Source of the DNA: Rapana venosa
Lineage: Eukaryota; Mollusca; Gastropoda; Neogastropoda; Muricidae
Length of the DNA: 64,000 nt
Assembly (NCBI GenBank): GCA_028751875.1
Contig: CM054155.1
Location: 8,383,462-8,447,461, forward strand
Direction of reading: 5' to 3'
The first letter of the stretch is position 1, and every line of letters starts with the position of its first letter. The notes beneath the pieces are model-generated. The model saw only the letters and a list, made by a program, of their open reading frames with translations, had not been told where the DNA came from and did no database searches. Below, piece by piece: positions 34,836-45,014 of this stretch. A program made the translations under genes and the position numbers.

Positions 34836-35599
34836 AGACCCCCAACATGTGTGGATAGGGGGAGGGGGGATGGGGGGGGGGGTGCACTGTTGGGTGAGTG
34901 GGGGGTGTGTGTTGAGTAGTAGTATAGTATAGTAGTAGTAGTTTCTTCGTTTTAAAAATCCTTCCATTTAAAAATGATATCGACGGGAAAGGACCCCTTT
35001 TGTGTGTGTGGGGGGTGGTGGGGGGGGGAGAAAATGCACTAACTAACAAATTTTCAATAAACAACATTATGAAAAAAAAAGCATAAAAAAAGAATTCTGA
35101 AAAGAAAAATAACAGCTAAAATACAAAATTTTTTAAACCATATTACTAGTATACATTGTACTAAAACATCTGAAAATAGGGGTATGATTTAAAGAAAATC
35201 ACTTTCTTTCATTAATGGATTTAAATTTATGGATTAATTTAAATTTTATTAATTTCTTTCTTAAGTGGTGAGTGCCTGTGGTGTGTGTTTTTTGGGTTTT
35301 TCTTTTGTGTTTTTTTGTTTTAAAAGGTTGAACCACCCTTGGGCATGGTTTAGGAGTCCCCCCCCGGAGTTAGCACAAAAACCAACTCAATTCCCTAAAA
35401 AAATCCTACCACTGAGATACAACTGAGATCCCATATGGAACATTCAAAACATTTACACACATTAAAAGTCCCTTTCTCCCCTTTTGGAAAAGGGTTCATT
35501 TTTGTGCTGGTAGGAAGGGTGACAAATGCAAAAAAAAACGTGCACTAGTTTTCCTTGTGTAAAAACCTTCTCTGAAGTTTGGAAAGTGGGTATCTTAAA

Positions 35600-35735
35600 G
35601 GGGGGGAAAGGGGCTACGCAAAATCTCACACACACAACACTTTCACACACACATGCACACACCCCCATCCAAACACAAACCACACACACACACCACACCA
35701 CGCCCCACACACAACACAACCACACAGGACAAACA
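35600..35735. repeat. CA-rich microsatellite
   Basis: ACACACACAACAC and CCACACACACACACCACACC units. The frames through it are artefacts. Confidence 0.85.
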
Positions 35736-35884
35736 CACAACTGCTGGAAGCATCACGCAGGAAGCCCCAACTCCCCACAGAGTACAAGAGGGGGAGGATG
35801 CCGGTCAGAGGTCCAAAACATTTTTTGACCCTCCCCCTAGGCTTCCGGGGGGGTGTTTTTTTTTGTTGGTTTTAGTTTTTCCAG

Positions 35885-38578
35885 GTTTTCCTTAGAAGTT
35901 GCAGTTTTAGCTTGTCCAGGTTGTTCAAGATGCAGTTTTATAGTTTGTCAGGTTGTTGAAGATGGTTTTTTAGTTTGCAAGGTTGAAGAGCAGTTTTTAA
36001 ACTTGTAAATTTTTTTAGAGCAGTTTTAGCTTTTCAAGGGTTTTTCAAGATGCAGTTTTATTTGTTTGTCAAGGTTGTTCAAAATGCAGTTTTATAGTTT
36101 GCAAGATTGTTCAAGATGCAGTTTTATAGTTTGTCAAGGTTGAAGATTTCCAGTTTAAGCTTGTCAAGGGGTTTTTCAAAAAATGCAGTTTTAGTTTTTC
36201 AAGGGTTTTTCCAAGATGAGTTTTAGTTTTCAAATTGTTCAAGTGCGTTTTAGCTTGTCAAGGTTGTTCAAGATGCAGTTTAAGTTTGTCAAGGTTGTTC
36301 AAAATGCAGTTTAAGTTTGTCAAGGGTGTTCAGATGCGTTTAGTTTGTTAGGTTGTTCAAAATGCTTTTTATGTTTGTCAAGGGTTTTTCAAGATGCAGT
36401 TTTATAATTTGTCATGGTTTTTTCAAGATGCAGTTATAGTTTGCAAGATTGTTAAGATGCGTTAAAATTTTTCAAGGTTGTTCAAAATGTAGTTTTATTG
36501 TCAAGGTTTTTTCAAATGCAGTTATAGTTGTCAAGGTTGTTCAAGATTTTCAGTTAAAGTTTTTTTCAAGGTTGTTGAAGATGCAGTTTAGTTTGTCAAG
36601 GGTTTTTAAGATGCAGTTTTTTTAGTTTGTCAAAGGTTTTTTTAAGAGTAGTTTTAGTTTGTCAAGGTTGTTCAAGATGCAGTTTTATAGTTTGTCAAGG
36701 TTTTTCAAGATGCAGTTTTGTTTTTCAAAGGGTGTTTTAAGATGCAGTTTTTTTTGTCAAGGTTTTCAAGGTTTCAGTTTTTTGTTTGTCCAGTTGTTCA
36801 AGATGCAGTTATATTTGTAAGGGGTTTCAAGGTTGCAGTTTTATAGTTTGTAGGTTGTTAAGGCAGTTTTGCTTGTCAAGGTTGTTCAAGATGCGTTTTA
36901 GCGTCAAGGGTTTTTCAGATGCGTTTTATAGTTTGTCAAGGCTGTTCAAATGTAGTTATAGTTTGTCAAGGTTGTTAAGATCAGTTTTACTTGTCAAGGT
37001 TGTTAAGATGCGTTTTTGCTTTTAAAAGGGTTTTTTCAAATGCAGTTTTAGTTTGTAAAAGGGTTTTTCAAGTTCAGTTTTGTTTGTCAAGGTTGTTCAG
37101 ATGCAGGGTTTTTGTTTGTCAAGGTTGTTCAAGATGCAGTTTTAGTTTGTCAAATTTTTCAGTTGCAGTTTGTTTGTCAAGGTTGTTCAAAATGCAGTTG
37201 TGTTTTTCAAGGTTTTTCAAGATGAGTTAAAGTTTGTCAAGGTTGCAGTTTTTTTTAGTTTTTTCCCGGTTGTTCAAAAATGCAGTTATGTTTTTTTATG
37301 GTTGTTCAAAAAAGCATTTAGTTTTTCAAGGTTGTTCAAGATCAGTTTTAGTTTGTGATGGGGTTCAAGATGCAGTTTTAGTTTGTCAAGGTTTTTCAAA
37401 ATGGTTATAGTTTTCAAAGGGTTTTTCAAGATGCATTTAGTTTGTCAAGGTGTTAAGATGCAGTTTTGTCAAGGTTGTTCAAGTTGCAGTTTTTATTTGT
37501 CCGGTTGTTCAAAATGCAGTTATAATTTTCAGGTTGTTCAAATGCAGTTTTGTTTGTCAGGTTGTCAAAAATGCAGTTATAAAATTTTTCCCGTTGCAGT
37601 TTTAAGTTTTTCAAGGTTGTTTCAAGATGCGTTATAGTTTGCAAGGTTGCGTTTTATGTTTTCAAGGTTGTTCAAGATGCAGTTTTTTATTTTTCAAGGG
37701 GTTTTTCAAAATGCATTATGTTTGCAAAGGTTTTTCAAGATGCGTTATAGTTTGCAAGGCGTTTAAGTGCAGTTATAGTTTGTCAAGGTTGTTCAAAAGC
37801 AGTTATGTTTGTCAATTGTTGAAGATGCAGTTTTGTTTGTCAAAGGTTGCCAGGGTTTCAGTTTTATGTTTGTCAAGGTTGTTCAAGAGCATTTTAGTTT
37901 GCAAGGGTTTTTAAGATGCATTTATAGTTTTCAAGGTTGCGTTTTATAGTTTGTAAGGTTGTTTTAAATGCAGTTTATTTTAAGGTTGCATTTTATAGTT
38001 TGTCAAGGGTTTTTTAAGATGCAGTTTTAGTTTGTCCCGGTTGTTCAAGATGCAGTTTTAGTTTGTCAAGGTTTTCAAAAGGCATTTATAGTTTTCAGGT
38101 TGTTCAAGTGCGTTATGTTTGTCAAAAATTTTCAAGATGATTATAGTTTGTCAAGGTTGTTCAAGTGCGTTATAGTTTTCAAGGTTTTTTCAAAATTTAG
38201 TTTTTTTTTGTCAAGGTTGTTTAAGATGCAGTTATTGTTTGTCAAGGTTGTTTAAAATGCAGTTTAGCTTTCAAGGTGTTCAAGTGCGTTATAGTTGTCA
38301 AGGTTGTTCAAGATGCAGTTATAGTTTGTCCAGGCTGCAGTTTTAGTTTGTCAAGGTTGTTCAAGATGCAGTTTAAGTTTGGCAAGGTTGTTGAAGATGC
38401 AGTTATAGCTTGTCAAGGTTGTTCAAGATGCAGTTATAGCTTGTCATGGTTGTTAAGATGCAGTTATAGTTTTTCCAGGTTTCAGTTTTTATTTTTTTCA
38501 AGGGTTTTTCAAGAGCGTTAAATTTGTCCGGTTGCAATTTTTTTGTTTTTTCAAGGTTGTTCAAGATGCATTTAACAG
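35885..38578. repeat. 31-33-bp minisatellite, ~80 units, ending at an ACOT9 exon
   Basis: The unit is about AGTTTTAGTTTGTCAAGGTT followed by GTTCAAGATGC. It repeats for 2.7 kb with very many single-base deletions, probably read errors as well as real variation. The final unit reads TTGTTCAAGATGCATTTAAC and then AG, and coding sequence follows at once. The frames with Cys/Ser/Phe patterns are translated repeat. Confidence 0.93.
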
Positions 38579-38630
38579 TGTGTGGATGGAGGAGACCAAG
38601 CTGAAGAACATGAACATCTGCCACCCTGAG
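38579..38630 (+). CDS. ACOT9: ACOT9-like thioesterase, exon before the second hotdog domain
   Basis: The exon reads SVWMEETKLKNMNICHPE, equivalent to the family segment that ends the interdomain linker. The acceptor is taken as TTTAACAG|TGTG. Its AG sits inside the last unit of the minisatellite, where a TTTAAC replaces the usual GTTTTA. The donor is GAG|GTAACC at 38631 (phase 0). With 52 nt this is the shortest internal exon seen; its 5' edge depends on the acceptor choice. Confidence 0.9.
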
Positions 38631-38666
38631 GTAACCCATCCATAGGTTACTTTAATCATAAGGCAG

Positions 38667-38671
38667 ATTTT

Positions 38672-38716
<45 letters not shown>
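38667..38716. repeat. (CT)n microsatellite
   Basis: A perfect CT run of about 40 bases with CTGT variants to 38780, inside an ACOT9 intron. Confidence 0.95.
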
Positions 38717-38719
<3 letters not shown>

Positions 38720-38928
38720 GTCTGAATCTCTGTCTGTCTGTCTCTGTCTCTGAGTCTGTATCAGTCTCTGTGTGTGTCTCGTTTTGGGGACAAGAGAGTG
38801 AGGAAAGAGCTTATGACTATTTTCTTTTTAAAAAATTCTTTCATACACATTTATAATTACTGTATAAAAGTATTTCTTTGAATTAAGATCTTTACATCCT
38901 CACAATTTCCTTCTTTTTTTTTTTTCAG

Positions 38929-39014
38929 CAAAAAAATCTTTACAACAAGATATTTGGTGGATTCCTGATGCGGCAAGCTTTCGAATTAGCTTGGGCAAAT
39001 GCAGCATTTTTCTG
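38929..39014 (+). CDS. ACOT9: ACOT9-like thioesterase, hotdog 2 helix exon
   Basis: A strong polypyrimidine tract ends in TTTTTCAG|CAAAA; the donor is TTCTG|GTGAGT. The product QKNLYNKIFGGFLMRQAFEL with AWANAAFF covers the central helix of the second hotdog domain, including the N-x-x-F-GG-x-L-MR signature. It joins the preceding exon in phase 0 and ends in phase 2, leaving TG to be completed by C from the next exon. Confidence 0.97.
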
Positions 39015-39113
39015 GTGAGTGTGGTCTGTCTATATCTCTCCTCAGCTCCCCTCTCACCGCCCTCCTCCCCTCACCCACCCCACCACTTTCCTACACAAGG
39101 TCACTATGTCTCA

Positions 39114-39460
39114 GGGGATGGGATAACCTGGCTGGTTAGTGCATTGCGCTAGTGATCTTCTGACCTGGGTTCAAATCCCATTCAAGAGGATATTTCCCCT
39201 GGAGTTAACATCAGTGCCAACTCTAATCCCCCTAAAAGTCCTTCGGATGAGACTATAAACTGAGGTCCCTTGTGCAATCACACGCAGAACATCTTGCACA
39301 CACTTTAAAACCTGTAGTGTGGGCCATTGTGTGCCAGTGGTTACAGATGACAAAATTGACAAAACTGCATACACACAGGGACTGGATGTAAAAAAAAAAG
39401 CACATGGGTGCTTAGCCCATTATTCTTGAAATAAAAGAACAAATAAATAAAAATAAAAAA
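39114..39460 (+). mobile_element. SINE-B, full length
   Basis: Head GGGGATGGGATAACCTGGCT, B-box-like GGGTTCAAATCCCATTC, body CCTTCGGATGAGACTATAAA, end GCTTAGCCCATTATTCTTGA and an (AAATA)n tail. Confidence 0.9.
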
Positions 39461-39599
39461 ATATAATGTCTGCCTCTGCCTCACATATTCTCTCTCTTTA
39501 ATTAGTAAGAGGTTGTTGTTGTTGTTGTGGTGGTGGTTGTTGTTGTTGTTGTTGTTGTTGAGCCTACGCTGCTTAACACACTGCTCTCTGTCTCACTCA

Positions 39600-40035
39600 T
39601 GACATCTGAGAGGTACTGTAAGACTGTGAGCACACACTGAAGGAGAAAGTTGCTGACCTGTATGACTGGGTTTAGCTTCGTTATCTTTCCCTTGGGGATG
39701 CCAGGGGGCCTGTCAGTATAAATAGCATCTCCACTTTCTGGAAATTCTGTGCTAGGAAGTCCCTCTTTTCTATCCCTCTCTTTGTTTCTGCCTTGTTTCT
39801 TTTCTTCTTGTCACCTCCATCTTGTCTATTTTCTGCCATTTTGGTCCATTCTCCTGTCTTTTTTTCCACAGAAAGACTTATTCCAATTCTCACCCATGCC
39901 GAAGTCAGATGTGCTGGGCCTGACTTGTCAGGTGCTTAATGGCAGCGCAGTGTATTTTCACTCATATGACAGTTAACAGTAGTTCCTGTTTGGACATTCA
40001 ATGAAGAAGAAGAAAAAGAAGAAGAAGAAGCTTTG
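39600..40035 (+). mobile_element. SINE-D copy with extended 5' flank
   Basis: CCCTTGGGGATGCCAGGGGG, AGTATAAATAGCATCTCCAC, ATGCCGAAGTCAGATGTGCT, GGGCCTGACTTGTCAGGTGC, a damaged hairpin and GAAGAAGAAG. The 70 bases before it (39605-39665) match those before the D copy at 57330-57430, so the element is longer than its core. Confidence 0.8.
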
Positions 40036-40424
40036 TTTTCTTTACAGGCAGATTTTTTTTTTTTGTTCATTTTTTAGAAAAATAAACCTGTGGTCAGTAA
40101 AATTGTGTAATGCTGTCTATAAATGAGAAGATTCTGAAAACAACCTTCATTGACCTTCATATTTTTCTCTAGTATTGTGTGTATGTGCGTGTGTGCCCGC
40201 ATGTGCGTGCGTGCAAATTGACTCATATACTTTTACATTTTCCCATATTTTATTCTCAGCATACTGGCTGTCACAAATGCCTAGGATTATATACATACAC
40301 ATGAGGTTAGGTTTTCTGAAATTTTTTCATTGTTGTTTAGATTAGATGCAGTAGGTGCTGAACGTGATAGGATACTGATTATTTGTTTTATCTCTGAACA
40401 ATGTGTGTATGTGATTATCAACAG

Positions 40425-40512
40425 CAAAAGCCGCCCCACAGTTCGGGTGGTGGACGACATCATGTTCCGCAAGCCTGTGGAAGTGGGGTCCCTCCTCTTC
40501 TTTTCCTCGCAG
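40425..40512 (+). CDS. ACOT9: ACOT9-like thioesterase, hotdog 2 beta-strand exon
   Basis: Acceptor ATTATCAACAG|C, donor TCGCAG|GTGAGG. TG from the previous exon plus C makes Cys, then KSRPTVRVVDDIMFRKPVEV and GSLLFFSSQ. The VDDIMF-KPVEVGSLL motif is among the most conserved in this family. It ends in phase 0. Confidence 0.97.
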
Positions 40513-40534
40513 GTGAGGGATGGAAAACACTGCT

Positions 40535-41120
40535 CTTTCCCCTCGGCAATGCCGGGGGCCTGTCAGTATTAACAGCATCCCCACCTTCTGGACATTCTGT
40601 GCTTGGAATTCCTTCTTTTCTGCTCTTTGTTTCTGCCTTATTCCCTTTTTTTTTTGGTCACCTTCTCGTCTATTTTCTGCCTTCTTGGTCCATTCTCCTG
40701 CCATTATTTAGCACACGCAAAAGAACCCGCGGCAACAAGAGAGTTGTCCCTGGCAAAATTGTGTGAAAAAAGCCACTCTGATAGGGAAACAAATACAGTT
40801 GCAAGACAGGAAAAAGAAAAAAAAATGGGTGGCACTGCTCTTGTGGCGACGCATTCTCCCCGGGGAGAGCAGCCCGAATTTCATGCAGAGAAATCTGAGG
40901 TGACTTAAAGCAGTATAAATAAATAAAAATAAAATAAAATAGATAAAAACAATTTTTTTTCCAGAAAGACTTCAGAATTTCTCTCGTACACTGAAGTGGG
41001 ATGCACTATGCCTGACTTGTCTGGTGCTGAATTATTTAGACAGCAAAACGCAGTGTCACTCATATGACAGATAGCACTGTTTTCTGTCTGAGTGCTCAAC
41101 AAAGAAGACGATGATGATGA
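40535..41120 (+). mobile_element. SINE-D split by a nested SINE-E
   Basis: The 5' half of D (GCCGGGGGCCTGTCAGTATT to GGTCCATTCTCCTGCC) ends at 40702. The 3' half resumes with TCCAGAAAGACTTCAGAATT at about 40961 and ends with a GATGATGATGAAGAAAAAG tail. Between them is SINE-E sequence. The insertion is therefore younger than this D copy. Confidence 0.85.
40705..40958 (+). mobile_element. SINE-E, 5'- and 3'-shortened, nested
   Basis: GAACCCGCGGCAACAAGAGA, GGCAAAATTGTGTGAAAAAA, CTCTTGTGGCGACGCATTCT, CCCCGGGGAGAGCAGCCCGA and TCTGAGGTGACTTAAAGCAG, with an AAATAAAAATAAAATAAAAT tail in place of the usual ATT tail. Confidence 0.8.
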
Positions 41121-41975
41121 AGAAAAAGATTTCTCGTTGGCTGCACTCCTGCTTTAGATTCAGCCTCTTTTCCTTCTATTTTCCCACATGACTCTTATAT
41201 TCATACTGTACATACTAAGGCATCCACAGAAATAAAAGCCACTAGCCTCTGACTCTAAACTCATGTGATTTTGCGCAAATTTTGTAGGTTTGAATTTTTT
41301 TAATTTTTCAGCAACCACAGTCCTTTGTCATCTGCTAGCTCCCGGATCGCAATATGCATGTGTGGGTTCAACGCTTTAGGAACACAAGCAGTCCTCATTT
41401 GATGATCATTTCCAACTTTCTCATGACTATCTGGTATTGCTCTAGATTCTCAGTCCCAAAAACAAGTACACAGTGCATTTTTCAACCTTTAAAAAAATCC
41501 TGTGAAAATCACACAAAAATGGTCCGACTAGCGCTCTATAGAAGGTACTACATGAACAGCAAGCTAAAGCAGGATTTTGAAAAGGCAAGTGCTTAGAAGA
41601 AGGTCACTTTTGTTTTCTTTTCTTTTTTTTAATATGATCACAGTAGTATAGTAATATAAATCCTTTGAGTCTTTTTGTAAGTAGGCTGGAAAAGTTCTTT
41701 TCTTAACGATTATTCGGTAATTTTGCAAGGAATAATAAAGGACTTGTGAGCAAGTATGTTATCAAACTTTTTTGTAATAGAATGCTTTTATACATGTGCC
41801 TGAATTTTTTTAATTCATTTTAAATTTGGTTGGAGGAGGGAGGGAAAGTTTTTGGTGGGGGAAGGAGGAAATAGAAGTGGAGGGGAAGTAACTTAGGGAT
41901 TTTGTTTTTTTTAGTTTTGGTGTCTGCGCTTGTGTTTATTCAGGGTGTTTAGCTTGACACTACCCAGTTACTCAA
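41121..41975. other. ACOT9 intron, no feature recognised
   Basis: AT-rich sequence. A short open frame at 41354-41596 has no family resemblance or splice support. Confidence 0.5.
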
Positions 41976-41976
41976 T

Positions 41977-42075
41977 GATAATAATAATAATAATAATATT
42001 AATAATAATGATGATGATGTTGATGATAATAACAATAATAGAAGTAGTAGTAGTAATGATAATAATAATATTTTG
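41977..42075. repeat. (AAT)n/(ATG)n microsatellite
   Basis: ATAATAATAATAAT, GATGATGATG and AGTAGTAGTAG blocks. Confidence 0.9.
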
Positions 42076-42171
42076 AATGCCTAATATCACGAAGACAAAA
42101 GCCCTAGGCGTTTACAACAGCAGCCATATACACAAGAATATATTTGAGTATGTGTGCCTCTCCCCCTCTTT

Positions 42172-42290
42172 ATCACACACACATATACACACATATGCGC
42201 ACACACACACTTACACACATACACATGCACACACACACACTTACACACACACACACATGCATGCACACACACTGACACACACACAAAACC
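42172..42290. repeat. (CA)n microsatellite
   Basis: A CACACA array with TACACA and GCACAC variants. Confidence 0.95.
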
Positions 42291-42526
42291 AAATCACATA
42301 CACTGGAAAATTAACATTTGTTGGCTTAGGGAGAGGGAAAAAGGTGAGGTGTTGTTTTTTTTAATGCCTCTAAGGAAAAAGTAGGAGAATGACGATTACA
42401 GAAAGGCAAAGCATTCCAGGAAGAAGGGGCCTTGAAAGGAAAAGTACACTGACCAGAAGATTTAGTTCTCAACAACAACAACAACAACAACAACATACGT
42501 GACACTCCACCACGAAATGAGTCGCT

Positions 42527-43250
42527 TTGCACCTGACCCACTTTTCTGCTAGGAGCCATTTTAGGCAGGTGGGGGTCAGGTTGTTCACTTTTAGATTTTG
42601 ATTATAGAACTACAGCCATTTATTTACATTGTACTGAAGTATCAAAGAATAATTTAGTTTCCTTTTCCTTTAAAAACACAATTAAGAACACCCCAAGCCC
42701 TCATTCTGACAATATTGCAATCTAAAACTTGTCAATTTTGTCACTTTCTGCAGTCTATCATTCCAACCTGTAATAACTTTTCATAGAACTGTCCAGTTTT
42801 CAGTCAGTTGTTTTTTTGTTGTTGTTATATCGAACAAGGGGGACGGGATAGCTCAGTGGTCGGAGCACTCGCTTTCCTCCAGCCAAGTTAAGCAGCGTCG
42901 AGCGTGGTTACCAGTTGGATGGGTGACCGTTTGCGCGCCTTGGCTTCAGTACAGTTCCCCCAGTTCACCCAGCTGTAAATGGGTATCTGCTCTCTTTAGG
43001 GTTAGGGAAGGTAAAGCAGCGAGGGAGAGGAGATGGGCGCCATCCTCAATATGCTGGCCCTAGAGAAGTGAGGTCTCTGACGCCTCGCTCCCCTACGACC
43101 TTATAGGTTATGGGACTCCTTTACCTTTACCTTTTTTTATATCGAACAGCCCTTTCACTGCAAATCAATGACACGTCAGTAACATGAAGGTTGTCCCTGC
43201 TGGTGCAGTGTGACTCCATTGTGTGGCTGAGCGTCACACACGCGTGATTC
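42527..43250 (+). repeat. Dispersed ~420-bp repeat (without insert), copy 1
   Basis: CCACTTTTCTGCTAGGAGCC, ATTTTAGGCAGGTG, CACTTTCTGCAGTCTATCAT and TAACTTTTCATAGAA are shared with 48855-49270, and after the SINE-C insert so are GCCCTTTCACTGCA-AAT and GTGCAGTGTGACTCC. Copy 1 ends about 85 bases before an ACOT9 exon. The type is not recognised; it may be a retroposon or a local duplication. Confidence 0.75.
42837..43136 (+). mobile_element. SINE-C, best copy: tRNA A box plus 5S-like promoter
   Basis: Flanked by a perfect 12-bp repeat TTATATCGAACA (42825-42836 and 43137-43148). The head GGACGGGATAGCTCAGTGGT has a tRNA A box (TAGCTCAGTGG). It is followed by AAGTTAAGCAGCGTCGAGCG, TGGTTACCAGTTGGATGGGT and GACCG. 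From memory of the conserved animal 5S rRNA box A/IE/box C, 37 of these 45 positions agree without gaps. The rest of the body is CTGTAAATGGGTATCTGCTC, GGAGATGGGCGCC and the tail CTTTACCTTTACC. Confidence 0.93.
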
Positions 43251-43334
43251 TGGAGTCTGCAGTATGCGTGGAGGAGAACAGCACCACCACCACCAGGATA
43301 GCACGACACGACACGAGGCGCGTTGTGTGTGCAG

Positions 43335-43488
43335 ATCGTGTACACAGAGGGGCCCTCGCTGCAGGTGAAGGTCCACGCCGAGGTTTTGGACATCCTGACC
43401 AAGTGCAGGGAGACCACCAACGAGTTCTACTTCGTCTTTGAGTGCAGCCAGCCCAGCCTGCCGCGGGTTGTGCCCCGTACTTACGCTG
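43335..43488 (+). CDS. ACOT9: ACOT9-like thioesterase, penultimate exon
   Basis: Acceptor GTTGTGTGTGCAG|ATC, phase 0. It encodes IVYTEGPSLQVKVHAEVLD, then RETTNEFYFVFEC and LPRVVPRTYA, the last strands of the second hotdog domain. The end is set at GCTG|GTCAGC, phase 1. This donor is weaker than the others, but it is the only one that joins in frame with the next exon and reproduces the family sequence at the junction. Codon third positions are GC-rich compared with the AT-rich introns. Confidence 0.94.
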
Positions 43489-43544
43489 GTCAGCAGCTCT
43501 CTCTGCTGTGGTGGTTGTTGTTGTTATTGTTGTTGTTGTTGTTT

Positions 43545-43965
43545 GGGGACGGGACAGCCTAGTGGTTAGAACATTGGCACTCGCAATCTGACAACCGCTT
43601 TGATTTGTTGCTTTACAAGATTCAGCGCTGTATAACTTCCATACATTATTATTATTGTTATTAACCAGGGTTCGATTCCCGTTCAAGGGGGATATTTTCG
43701 CCCTGGAGTTCACATCAGTGCAGACTCCGCTCTCCCCCCAAAAGTCCTTCGGATGAGACTATAAACCGAGGCCCCGTGTGCGAACGTACGCAGAACATCT
43801 TGCGCACACGTTAAAATCCTGTTCCGCTTTTTGTAAGAGTAGGCCATTGTGTGTTTGTGGGAACAGATGACAATTTACAAAACTGCATACTCGCGGGAAC
43901 TGGATGTAAAAAAAGCACATAGGTGCTTATTCCATTATCCTTGATATACAAGAATAAAATTAAAG
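43545..43965 (+). mobile_element. SINE-B, full length, interrupted by a SINE-E tail
   Basis: The head GGGGACGGGACAGCCTAGTG and CACTCGCAATCTGACAACC are followed by a SINE-E 3' end (GCTTTGATTTGTTGCTTTAC, TTCAGCGCTGTATAACTTCC, ATT units; 43593-43663). Family B then resumes with CCAGGGTTCGATTCCCGTTC and the body to ATAAAATTAAAG. Confidence 0.9.
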
Positions 43966-44039
43966 ATAATTTTTTTTAATTTTAATTTTTGTTTTCTTTT
44001 CTTTTATTTTTTTATTCTTTTCTTTTGTTTATTTATTTG

Positions 44040-44560
44040 CTTTATTCTTTCATTTCGAGAAGAATGGAATGAGCACTCCATAGCTGTCAGTGTCCCCCAG
44101 TTTTTCAGCTTCTCTCAGCTGCTGTCCAGCCCATCCCAGCCCAGCTGGTGCTAACTACAGCAGCAGGAACTGACCCCCACACCTGGACTAGGTGAAAGGA
44201 AGGGGTGCACTAAAGTTAGCACTCTGGACTGAGTGGTGTAGGATTTGCACGCTGTGACTCATGTGCTTTTTTTACATCCAGTCCCCGTGCGTATGCCATT
44301 TGTAAATTTTTTTATCCGTTCCCACTGGCACACAATGGTCTACTCTTCCGAAAAGGTTTGAACATGTGCACAAGACATTGACATTGTGTTCGCACACAGA
44401 ACCTTGGTTTATAGTCTCATTGGAAGGACTGTTGGGGAGAGTGGAGTCAGCACTGATGTTAACTCCAGAGGAAAAATCCTCTTGAATGAGATTTGAACCC
44501 AGGTCAGCAGATCACGATTACAATGCGCATCACTCTAACCATCATGCTATCCCATTGTTG
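44040..44560 (-). mobile_element. SINE-B, full length, interrupted by repeat F
   Basis: Starts TTTATTCTTTCATTTCGAGA and is broken after GAGCACTC by a ~180-bp insert (44079-44258). It resumes ATGTGCTTTTTTTACATCCA and runs to the head CTAACCATCATGCTATCCCA. Confidence 0.88.
44079..44258 (+). mobile_element. Repeat F copy nested in SINE-B
   Basis: TCAGCTGCTGTCCAGCCCAT, CCCAGCCCAGCTGGTGCTAA, AGGAACTGACCCCCACACCT and GGACTAGGTGAAAGGAAGGG. Its inverse lies at 33880-34010. The insert explains the break in the SINE, so F is mobile or was carried by something mobile. Confidence 0.75.
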
Positions 44561-44586
44561 TTGTTATTATTGGGTGTTCTCCAGCT

Positions 44587-44591
<5 letters not shown>

Positions 44592-44627
<36 letters not shown>
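44592..44627. repeat. (CT)n microsatellite
   Basis: A perfect CT run. Confidence 0.95.
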
Positions 44628-44631
<4 letters not shown>

Positions 44632-44703
44632 TGTGACCTGCACCTATGTCTTGTCATACATATACTTGTAACTCTACTCATCTTCACTGACAGTATCATC
44701 ATC

Positions 44704-44705
<2 letters not shown>

Positions 44706-44758
<53 letters not shown>
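44706..44758. repeat. (TAGA)n microsatellite
   Basis: Thirteen perfect tetranucleotide units. Confidence 0.97.
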
Positions 44759-44828
44759 TAAGGTAGCATTGCAAATGAATAGGATAGACAACAGGTTGAT
44801 GTGACTTCTTCAGTAAATGTCATGAAAA

Positions 44829-45012
44829 CCTGAACAACTGTGTACAGAAAACATGCTGTGTTCATGAAAAGTGAACGACTGTGTACAGAAAACATGCTGT
44901 TTGAAAACTGACTGACTGTGTACAGAAAATATACTGTTTGAAAACTGACTGTGTACAGAAAACATACTGTTTGAAAACTAAACGACTGTGTGCAGAAATC
45001 ATACTGTGTCAT
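44829..45012 (+). repeat. 33-41-bp repeats copying the last ACOT9 splice acceptor
   Basis: Five units each contain ACTGTGTACAG or ACTGTGTGCAG, then AAAACATGCTGT or a close form, then TTGAAAACTGACTG. The AG of each falls at 44847, 44888, 44925, 44958 and 44995. The real junction at 45349 reads ACTGACTGACTGTGTGCAG|AATACATGCTGT, so the units look like duplicates of the branch/acceptor region plus the first 12 exon bases. Confidence 0.88.
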
Positions 45013-45014
45013 GG

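Larger units (their letters stand above)
21640..35880. other. Poorly corrected intronic sequence; missing ACOT9 exons
   Basis: Homopolymers are stretched and scattered single bases are missing, so every recognisable repeat copy here is more damaged than copies outside. Runs of C at 26406-26482 and of G at 27160-27290 and 31560-31840 look artefactual. About 120 codons of ACOT9 (end of hotdog 1 and the linker) belong somewhere between 21341 and 38578. I could not identify them in any frame, which fits indel damage. Long Gly- or Pro-only frames are translated homopolymers. Confidence 0.75.

Noticed and set aside
35885..38578. Regular short repeats that might suggest a CRISPR-like array
   Set aside because: Units are contiguous with no unique spacers, and the context is a eukaryotic intron. 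It is a minisatellite.
42883..42930. 5S rRNA gene
   Set aside because: Only the internal promoter region matches, it is embedded in a repeated ~300-bp element, and the rest of 5S is absent.
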